The translations under genes and the position numbers were made by a program. Shown here piece after piece: positions 1 to 5,081 of a stretch of 5,449 bases of DNA. The notes under the pieces are model-generated. The model did not search any database. It saw nothing but the letters and a program-made list of their open reading frames with translations, and was not told where the DNA came from. Within the stretch, counting starts at the first letter, position 1; each line of letters begins with the position of its first letter. Source of the stretch: an uncultured Clostridia bacterium (GTDB lineage: Bacteria > Bacillota > Clostridia > Lachnospirales > Lachnospiraceae); assembly GCA_937888895.1 (NCBI GenBank), contig CALASV010000422.1:1-5449 (forward strand), in the 5' to 3' direction.

Positions 1-81
1 AAGTAAACTTGTAGTCGATTTTTTATAAATTTTGTTTTGGCTGAACTGTTACAAAAATTGTGAAATAAGAAAAATAAATGA

Positions 82-110
82 TTGTTTCTTTTTGTATTTT
101 AGTATATAAT
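82..110 (+). promoter_or_regulatory. Predicted sigma-A promoter for the 262-711 gene
   Basis: A perfect -10 hexamer TATAAT at 105-110 lies exactly 17 bases after TTGTTT at 82-87, which matches three of six consensus -35 positions. No extended -10 TG is present. Transcription would start near 117, giving a leader of about 145 nt before the TTG start at 262. In such AT-rich DNA chance matches are common, but the perfect -10 with ideal spacing makes this the best promoter candidate in the first 261 bases. Apart from it and the inverted repeat that follows, I see nothing definite in this stretch. Confidence 0.5.
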
Positions 111-116
111 TCATAT

Positions 117-145
117 CTAATAATAATGATAGTATCATTCATTAG
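117..145. repeat. Inverted repeat at the predicted transcript start
   Basis: AATGAT at 125-130 and ATCATT at 134-139 form a perfect six-base inverted repeat around a three-base spacer. It extends outward as TAAT (121-124) with ATTA (141-144) past one unpaired C at 140. An alternative outer pairing is CTAAT (117-121) with ATTAG (141-145). It lies just after the -10 at 105-110, so it could be an operator or a hairpin at the 5' end of the RNA. There is no T-tract, so it is not a terminator. Its AT-richness keeps confidence low. Confidence 0.35.
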
Positions 146-261
146 GTTTTGGTGAATCGTACTATAGAATACAAATTGTAATTTTTTCTAATATACTTTA
201 TCTGATGAGATGGGTAAAATAGAGTATACTAAGAAAAAGAGAAGAAAGGATTGATGAGAAA

Positions 262-711
262 TTGTTTAATGTATTAAAGAAGACATTGAAAAAAGAGTTT
301 GGCTATAAGAAATATGAGCAATATGCAACTTCGATTCGAAAAGGGATTCGTGAATCGAAAGCATATAGTACGGATATTTTTGATGATATTTATAGTATGG
401 TGAAAGAAAAAAATGAAGAAGATTTAAAACAAATGCAGGAACGTTTAAATGCTTCTTTATTCAATGCTTTTCAAATTAGTAGAAATTATATGGGTGCATT
501 TATTGCCTATTTAATTGCATTTGGTGTTATGGGGAGTTATGCGATACAAATGGTTGCGATTCCGGGTATGTTAGTGATTAGTATTTTATTTTTATTTAAG
601 ACGTATGAGTTTGTTGTCAATAAGTTTTGTTATATTGATGCTCACATGGTACTTATTTACAAATCAGTGTTAGAGAGAGTATTAACCGAACGAAAAACTT
701 CCATACAATAG
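262..711 (+). CDS. Hypothetical two-pass membrane protein
   Basis: I do not recognise this 149-residue protein. Residues 1-75 are charged and probably cytosolic, rich in Lys, Glu and Arg, with a likely amphipathic helix or short coiled coil around 45-65. Two hydrophobic stretches follow, about 77-97 and 98-118, the second beginning near Pro101, so they probably form a tight helical hairpin. The tail from 119 to 149 is polar. No catalytic motif or signal peptide is visible. The start is TTG at 262: AAGAAAGGA at 242-250 sits upstream, and the next in-frame Met is residue 46, which would remove most of the soluble part. The nearby ATG at 254 is in another frame and stops after seven codons. The gene has its own promoter and terminator, so it appears to be a single-gene transcript unrelated to the downstream operon. 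Confidence 0.75.
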   Translation: MFNVLKKTLKKEFGYKKYEQYATSIRKGIRESKAYSTDIFDDIYSMVKEKNEEDLKQMQERLNASLFNAFQISRNYMGAFIAYLIAFGVMGSYAIQMVAIPGMLVISILFLFKTYEFVVNKFCYIDAHMVLIYKSVLERVLTERKTSIQ

Positions 712-722
712 GTAAGAGAAAT

Positions 723-752
723 GGAAAAAGCTATTGGCTTTTTCCGTTTTTT
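723..752 (+). terminator. Intrinsic terminator after the membrane protein gene
   Basis: GGAAAAAGC (723-731) pairs perfectly with GCTTTTTCC (737-745) around a five-base loop TATTG, and six T residues follow at 747-752. It begins 11 bases after the stop codon at 709-711. The stem is rather A/U-rich, but the perfect nine-base pairing and the T-run make a standard rho-independent terminator. Its loop and right arm also contain the -35 region of the next operon. Confidence 0.85.
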
Positions 753-762
753 ATGGTATAAT
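734..762 (+). promoter_or_regulatory. Promoter of the MarR-ABC operon
   Basis: The -35 is TTGGCT at 734-739 (four of six consensus matches). A 17-base spacer separates it from a perfect TATAAT at 757-762, which is preceded by TG at 754-755 to form an extended -10 (TGnTATAAT). Transcription should begin near 769, about 188 nt before the MarR start codon. The -35 lies inside the preceding terminator hairpin. The -10 overlaps the left edge of a palindrome that fits a MarR operator, which suggests repression by blocking RNA polymerase. Confidence 0.75.
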
Positions 763-782
763 AGTTAACGTGTTAATAATTA
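759..782. promoter_or_regulatory. Candidate MarR operator palindrome
   Basis: TTAAC at 765-769 and GTTAA at 772-776 form a perfect five-base inverted repeat around GT. After two mismatched bases on each side, TAAT (759-762) and ATTA (779-782) continue the same symmetry. This gives 18 of 24 bases in a palindrome centred between 770 and 771. MarR-family dimers typically bind AT-rich inverted repeats of about this size, and this one covers the end of the -10 and the predicted start site. A second AGTTAAC at 786-792 repeats that of 763-769 at a 23-base offset, so a second half-site or dimer is possible. Binding by the protein encoded downstream is an inference. Confidence 0.5.
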
Positions 783-788
783 GTTAGT

Positions 789-898
789 TAACCAAATCAA
801 ATAAGTTCTCCACGAGGAATGTATTGGCTCTAGGACTTATTTGTGTTAAGTGGAGTACAAGCTCCACCTAACAAATCGCAATAGCAATTATTTGGTTA
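789..898 (+). ncRNA. Candidate structured leader RNA, three-way junction
   Basis: In the untranslated leader of the MarR-ABC operon, three stems nest compactly. P1 is a perfect nine-base pairing of TAACCAAAT (789-797) with ATTTGGTTA (890-898). P2 pairs 798-809 with 832-843 over twelve bases including one G-U. P3 pairs 844-848 and 850-855 with 862-867 and 869-873, with one A-C mismatch and a six-base loop. P2 begins on the base after the P1 left strand and P3 begins on the base after P2. A linker at 874-889 leads back to P1. CTCCAC occurs in the P3 right arm (862-867) and again at 808-813, so GTGGAG at 850-855 has two possible partners, which would allow a switch. I cannot match it to a riboswitch class I know. 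No terminator hairpin follows, so any control would act on translation, stability or processing. Confidence 0.4.
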
Positions 899-902
899 CG
901 AG

Positions 903-934
903 TAAGTAGCGAAGCGGATTACGAGTATCTGCTT
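903..934 (+). repeat. Leader repeat element, copy 1, with hairpin
   Basis: A 29-base stretch at 903-931 matches 5027-5055 at 23 of 29 positions. It lies 25 bases before the MarR start codon, and the other copy lies 26 bases before the DJ-1 start codon. Within it AAGCGGAT (912-919) pairs with ATCTGCTT (927-934) over eight bases with one G-U, closing a seven-base loop. TTACGAGTA also occurs twice locally, at 896-904 and 919-927. The hairpin ends ten bases before the Shine-Dalgarno at 944-951. It could be a small dispersed repeat or a shared translation-leader element; the sequence alone does not decide. Confidence 0.5.
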
Positions 935-956
935 GGAGAAAGGAAAGGAGGCAATC

Positions 957-1391
957 ATGGACAATAAGTGTCTGGTAGGTGACATTATGAAGATTAATCG
1001 GGAGCATCGGAAATTGGTAGAACGGCGAATTTCTTCTCTTGGAATACATCCGAGCCAACATCATCTTCTGATGCATATTTCCAGAACGAGACCGTCTACC
1101 CAAACTAGTATCGCAGAGGCAATGGGGGTATCTGCGTCAGCAATTGCAGTGAGTTTGAAAAAACTAGAAAAGGGAAATTATATTGAAAAGAGGACTAGTC
1201 CAAATGATAGCCGTTCTAATCTAATTGTATTAACAAAAAAGGGAGAAGATGTCGTACTGCAATCTCAAATTTTATTTGATGAAGCAGATGAGTTAATGTT
1301 TCAAGGAATTTCAGAGGAAGAAAAAAAACAACTTTATAGTTTCATGGAGTGTATTATAAAAAATTTGCTTTCTGTGAATGAACAAGAATAA
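957..1391 (+). CDS. MarR-family transcriptional regulator
   Basis: A 144-residue protein of normal MarR-family length, probably a dimeric DNA-binding repressor of this operon. N-terminal helices (about 3-28) lead into a winged helix-turn-helix. Residues 47-57 contain the first HTH helix (TSIAEAMGVS), residues 58-71 the recognition helix (SASAIAVSLKKLEK), and residues 76-93 the wing, with the family's Asp-x-Arg at D84 and R86 before LIVLT. The C-terminal helices (about 96-138) would complete the dimer interface. I chose ATG 957 because AAAGGAGG (944-951) sits five bases upstream. An in-frame TTG at 933 would place that ribosome site inside the coding sequence. The gene follows the operator-bearing promoter and precedes two ABC exporter genes by 18 bases, the usual arrangement for an autoregulated efflux repressor. 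Cys5 and Cys132 are present, but a redox role is not shown. The ligand is unknown. Confidence 0.93.
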   Translation: MDNKCLVGDIMKINREHRKLVERRISSLGIHPSQHHLLMHISRTRPSTQTSIAEAMGVSASAIAVSLKKLEKGNYIEKRTSPNDSRSNLIVLTKKGEDVVLQSQILFDEADELMFQGISEEEKKQLYSFMECIIKNLLSVNEQE

Positions 1392-1409
1392 AAAAAGGAG
1401 GACATTTTT

Positions 1410-3143
1410 GTGAAACAGTATATGAAGTATATTAAACCATATCTGCTCTACTTTATTTTAGCACCTATTTTTATGATAGTAGAGGTAGTTGGAGAAGTGG
1501 TAATGCCAAGACTGTTAGCAAATATTATGGATATTGGTATTCCTAATCAAGATATGGGTTATATTGTAGGAATGGGATTTTCTATGGCAGGTATGGCACT
1601 TGTGATGATGCTTGGTGGTGTTGGTGCTGGTTTTTTTAGTGCTAAGGCGAGTGTTAGTTTTGCTGCTGCGTTAAGAAAAGATGCATTCGCAAAAGTACAG
1701 GAATTTTCATTTGCAAATATTGATAAGTTTAGTACTGGTTCTTTAGTAACTCGTTTGACGAATGATATTACACAGTTACAAAATATTATCAATATGGCAT
1801 TAAAGATGATGTTTCGTGCCCCTGGTATGTTAATTGGTGCATTGATTATGGCAATTTCTATGAATCCAAGTTTAGCAACCGTAATTGCTGTTGTTATTCC
1901 TATTTTAGTAATTGCCTTAGTTATTGTTATGAAAACAGCATTTCCAAGATTCCAAATCATGCAGAAAAAGTTAGACCGTTTAAATACAAGCGTACAAGAA
2001 AATTTGACAAATATTCGTGTAGTAAAGTCATTTGTGCGTGAAAAAGAGGAAATGGAAAAGTTTGGTGAGGCAAATGAAGATTTGCGTACAGCAAGTATGA
2101 ATTCATTTAAAGTAGTTATTTTAACAATGCCAATTATGACAGTGGCAATGAATATTACTACATTGGCAGTTGTATGGTTTGCTGGTAATCAAATTTTAGT
2201 TGGTGATATGCAAGTTGGTGATTTGACTTCCTTTACCACTTATGTTGTACAAATTTTAATGTCGTTGATGATGACAGCAATGGTAATTTTAAATAGTTCT
2301 CGTGCAATTGCTTCTGCAAAGCGTATTAGTGAAGTATTAAATGTGGAAGTAGATTTAACAGACGAAACTGCTACTAGAAAAGATGCAGTTGTAACAAAAG
2401 GTTGTGTAGAATTTAAAGATGTATGTTTCCGTTATTACAAAGACCATGAAGAATATGTATTAGACCATTTAAATTTTACAGCAAATCCGGGAGAAATCGT
2501 AGGTATTATTGGTTCTACTGGTTCTGGAAAAACAAGTTTAGTACAGTTAATTCCAAGGTTATATGATTGTGATGAAGGAGAAGTATTAGTAGATGGTATC
2601 AATGTAAAAGATTACTCTTTAAGGAATTTAAGAGAGGGCGTTGGTATGGTACTTCAGAAAAATGTGTTGTTTTCTGGAACTATTTTAGATAATTTAAAAT
2701 GGGGTGATGAGAATGCAACACAAGAAGAAATTATTGCAGTAGCAAAGAGAGCACAAGCACACAACTTTATTGAGCATTTTTCAGATAAGTATGAAACAGA
2801 ATTAGGACAGGGTGGTGTGAATGTATCTGGTGGACAAAAACAGCGTCTTTGTATTGCAAGAGCATTATTAAAGAAACCTAAAATTTTAATTTTAGATGAT
2901 AGTACAAGTGCAGTAGATACAGCAACGGAACGTAGAATCCGTAAAGCATTTGATGAGGAATTGAAAAATACAACAAAAATCATTATTGCTCAACGAATTT
3001 CTTCAGTAAAAGATGCCGACCGTATTTTAGTTATTGATGAAGGTAAAATTGTGGGCGAAGGAACACATGAACAATTATTTAATGATTGTAAAACATATCA
3101 TGAAATTTGTGTTTCACAAGAAGAAAAGGAGGCGAGTGCATAA
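1410..3143 (+). CDS. ABC multidrug exporter half, degenerate-site subunit (BmrC/LmrC/TM287-like)
   Basis: This is a 577-residue type IV ABC half-transporter. Six transmembrane helices lie at about 11-36, 52-80, 128-150, 153-175, 234-258 and 268-296, and the nucleotide-binding domain spans about 331-570. Visible motifs are Walker A GSTGSGKT (368-375), Q-loop Gln416, signature VSGGQ (472-476) and Walker B ILILD ending at Asp496. The residue after Walker B is Asp497 instead of the catalytic Glu, and the switch His is Gln528 (IIAQRI). Both changes are known from the non-catalytic-site subunit of heterodimeric exporters such as BmrC, LmrC and TM287. Its own VSGGQ is intact and would complete the partner's active site. 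The start is GTG 1410, eight bases after AAAGGAGG (1394-1401), and 18 bases after the MarR stop. The stop overlaps the partner's ATG by one base, implying coupled translation and one-to-one assembly. Substrates cannot be read from the sequence; drug or lipid export is the family expectation. Confidence 0.93.
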   Translation: MKQYMKYIKPYLLYFILAPIFMIVEVVGEVVMPRLLANIMDIGIPNQDMGYIVGMGFSMAGMALVMMLGGVGAGFFSAKASVSFAAALRKDAFAKVQEFSFANIDKFSTGSLVTRLTNDITQLQNIINMALKMMFRAPGMLIGALIMAISMNPSLATVIAVVIPILVIALVIVMKTAFPRFQIMQKKLDRLNTSVQENLTNIRVVKSFVREKEEMEKFGEANEDLRTASMNSFKVVILTMPIMTVAMNITTLAVVWFAGNQILVGDMQVGDLTSFTTYVVQILMSLMMTAMVILNSSRAIASAKRISEVLNVEVDLTDETATRKDAVVTKGCVEFKDVCFRYYKDHEEYVLDHLNFTANPGEIVGIIGSTGSGKTSLVQLIPRLYDCDEGEVLVDGINVKDYSLRNLREGVGMVLQKNVLFSGTILDNLKWGDENATQEEIIAVAKRAQAHNFIEHFSDKYETELGQGGVNVSGGQKQRLCIARALLKKPKILILDDSTSAVDTATERRIRKAFDEELKNTTKIIIAQRISSVKDADRILVIDEGKIVGEGTHEQLFNDCKTYHEICVSQEEKEASA

Positions 3144-5005
3144 TGGCAGGAAATACAAACAACAAACCTCCAATGGGTGGTGGTCCAAGAGGAATGAAAG
3201 GTCCGGGTGGAAAGCCAAAGAATACGAAGCAATCGGTTCTTCGTGTATTTAGTTATATTAGAAAAGATGTACCATTATTAGTCATTGTATTATGTTGTGT
3301 TTTAATCAATACGGCTTGTAGTTTAATTGGTTCGTATATGTTACGTCCTATTATCAATGATTTGAATACTAATGCAAAAGCGTATTTAGCAGCAGAATCA
3401 AAAAGTGTAGCAGAACAAATTTTATCTACTGGTTTAGAATCATTGATGCAAGGTATTTTATTGATGTTATTAGTATATGCCTTTGGTGTTATTTGTTCTT
3501 ATTTACAAGCTCGAATTATGGTGACGATTTCTCAACGTGCTCTTAGAAATATGAGAAATGAATTGTTTGGAAAAATGCAACGTCTTCCAATTCGTTTCTT
3601 TGATACAAACAATCATGGTGATTTAATGAGCCGTTATACAAATGATTTAGATGCTGTTGGTGAAATGTTAAATAATACAATTCCACAGTTAATTTCTGCA
3701 GTAATTACATTAGTTGGAACACTTAGTTTAATGGTATATACGAATCCAATTTTAAGTTTAGTAACGATTGTTGTTGTTCCATTACTTAGTACAGTAGGTG
3801 TAACGATTGCAAAGCGTAGTCGTAGTTTTTATTCTCAACAACAGGCGGCGATTGGGGCAGTCAATGGTTATATAGAAGAAGCAGTGACAGGGCAAAAAGT
3901 AATTAAAGTATTTTGCCATGAAGAAAAGGCGATTGGAGAGTTTAATGATTTAAATGAGGATTTAAAAAATAAACAGATTCGAGCAGCCTTTGTAGGTGGT
4001 ATGATGGGTCCTGTGATGGGTAATTTGAGTCAAGTGAGTTATTCATTAACTGCTTTAGTTGGTGGTATTTTATGTGCACTTGGAAAGTTTGACGTTGGTG
4101 GTCTTGCTATTTTCGTAAATTATTCGAAACAGTTTGCTCGTCCTATCAATGAAGTTTCGATGCAAATGCATACCGTATTTTCTGCGTTAGCAGGTGCAGA
4201 ACGTGTATTTAAGATGATGGACGAAGCTCCAGAAGAACCAGATATTAAAAATGCAGAAGTTCCAGAAAAGATTGAAGGAAATGTAAAATTAACAAACGTT
4301 ACGTTTGGTTATAATCCAGATAAGACGATTTTAAAGAATATTTCTCTTTATGCAAAACCGGGTCAGAAGATTGCATTTGTAGGCTCTACAGGTGCAGGAA
4401 AAACAACAATTACCAATCTTTTAAATCGTTTTTATGATATTCAAGAGGGCGAAATTACAATTGATGGTGTCAATATTAGGGATTACAAGAGAGATTTCTT
4501 ACGTCAAAATATTGCAATGGTATTACAAGATACGCATTTGTTTACTGGTACAGTAAGAGAAAATATTCGTTATGGTCGTTTAGATGCTACGGATGAAGAA
4601 GTAGAGGCAGCAGCAAAAGTAGCAAGTGCTCATTCGTTTATTATGCGTTTGGAAAATGGTTATGATACGATGTTAGAAGGTGATGGTGCGAATTTAAGTC
4701 AAGGTCAAAGACAGTTATTGAATATTGCAAGAGCTGCCATTTCTAAAGCTCCAATTTTAGTATTAGATGAAGCGACAAGTTCTGTCGATACGAGAACAGA
4801 ACGCCATATTGAACATGGTATGGACCGTTTGATGAAAAATCGTACTACGTTTGTTATTGCACACCGTTTGTCTACCGTTCGTAATTCGAATGCGATTATG
4901 GTATTAGAACAAGGTAATATTATTGAACGAGGAACACATGACGAATTATTAGCATTAGGTGGTCGTTACTATGAATTATATACAGGTGTGAAGGAATTAG
5001 ATTAG
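3143..5005 (+). CDS. ABC multidrug exporter half, catalytic subunit (BmrD/LmrD/TM288-like)
   Basis: This 620-residue ABC half-transporter is the partner of the preceding gene. A Gly/Pro/Lys-rich cytosolic tail (about 1-30) precedes six transmembrane helices at about 44-66, 101-122, 180-200, 201-223, 285-312 and 318-345. A longer outer loop of about 30 residues lies between helices 1 and 2. The nucleotide-binding domain (about 379-617) has Walker A GSTGAGKT (414-421), Gln462, Walker B ILVLD with catalytic Glu543, D-loop SSVD (546-549) and switch His574, all canonical. Its signature is LSQGQ (518-522) instead of LSGGQ. In the heterodimer this altered signature faces the already degenerate Walker site of the first subunit, while this subunit's Walker site meets an intact VSGGQ. 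One site should therefore hydrolyse ATP and the other mainly bind it. ATG 3143 has AAGGAGG at 3126-3132 with ten-base spacing. The frame is open back to an ATG at 3107, but that lies upstream of the ribosome site. Confidence 0.94.
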   Translation: MAGNTNNKPPMGGGPRGMKGPGGKPKNTKQSVLRVFSYIRKDVPLLVIVLCCVLINTACSLIGSYMLRPIINDLNTNAKAYLAAESKSVAEQILSTGLESLMQGILLMLLVYAFGVICSYLQARIMVTISQRALRNMRNELFGKMQRLPIRFFDTNNHGDLMSRYTNDLDAVGEMLNNTIPQLISAVITLVGTLSLMVYTNPILSLVTIVVVPLLSTVGVTIAKRSRSFYSQQQAAIGAVNGYIEEAVTGQKVIKVFCHEEKAIGEFNDLNEDLKNKQIRAAFVGGMMGPVMGNLSQVSYSLTALVGGILCALGKFDVGGLAIFVNYSKQFARPINEVSMQMHTVFSALAGAERVFKMMDEAPEEPDIKNAEVPEKIEGNVKLTNVTFGYNPDKTILKNISLYAKPGQKIAFVGSTGAGKTTITNLLNRFYDIQEGEITIDGVNIRDYKRDFLRQNIAMVLQDTHLFTGTVRENIRYGRLDATDEEVEAAAKVASAHSFIMRLENGYDTMLEGDGANLSQGQRQLLNIARAAISKAPILVLDEATSSVDTRTERHIEHGMDRLMKNRTTFVIAHRLSTVRNSNAIMVLEQGNIIERGTHDELLALGGRYYELYTGVKELD

Positions 5006-5026
5006 TAAGCTGATAAAATAGTTTGT

Positions 5027-5055
5027 TAAGTAGTGAAGTGAATTACAAATATTTG
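5027..5055 (+). repeat. Leader repeat element, copy 2
   Basis: This 29-base stretch matches 903-931 at 23 positions. All six differences are transitions, each C or G in copy 1 becoming T or A here (5034, 5039, 5041, 5047, 5049, 5053). The hairpin is weaker, but the inner G-C pair of copy 1 (917-929) is an A-T pair here (5041-5053), so pairing is kept at that position. It sits in the 76-base gap between the second ABC gene and the DJ-1 gene. This gap holds no T-tailed hairpin and no convincing promoter, so read-through from the operon is likely. Confidence 0.45.
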
Positions 5056-5081
5056 ATGAAATAGAAAAAGGAGTAGAAACT

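Noticed and set aside
202..209. CTGATGAG, resembling the conserved core of a hammerhead ribozyme
   Set aside because: No CGAAA core follows and no flanking stems I and III could be found, so it is a chance match.
819..833. Four-codon ATG frame (M-Y-W-L, stop) in the loop of the P2 leader hairpin
   Set aside because: The only Shine-Dalgarno-like bases, GAGG at 814-817, sit one base before the ATG, too close for initiation. A frame this short is likely chance.
933..956. Upstream in-frame TTG start for the MarR gene, adding eight residues
   Set aside because: It would put the strong AAAGGAGG ribosome site (944-951) inside the coding sequence, and no ribosome site precedes 933. ATG 957 has ideal spacing.
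888..1103. Minus-strand open frame of 71 codons across the leader and MarR start
   Set aside because: It is antisense to a well-supported gene, has no recognisable motif, and arises from the complementary frame.
1559..1960. Minus-strand open frame of 133 codons inside the first ABC gene
   Set aside because: It is the low-complexity, Ile/Ala-rich shadow of membrane-helix codons, antisense to a clear gene.
2654..2983. Minus-strand open frame of 109 codons opposite the first ABC nucleotide-binding domain
   Set aside because: It is antisense to conserved Walker and signature motifs, with no family resemblance of its own.
3107..3142. Upstream ATG start for the second ABC gene, adding twelve residues
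   Set aside because: The extension overlaps the end of the first ABC gene, and the AAGGAGG site at 3126-3132 lies downstream of it, serving ATG 3143.
3034..3252. Plus-strand 72-codon frame spanning the junction of the two ABC genes
   Set aside because: It is out of frame with both genes and its product is an unstructured Lys/Arg-rich shadow.
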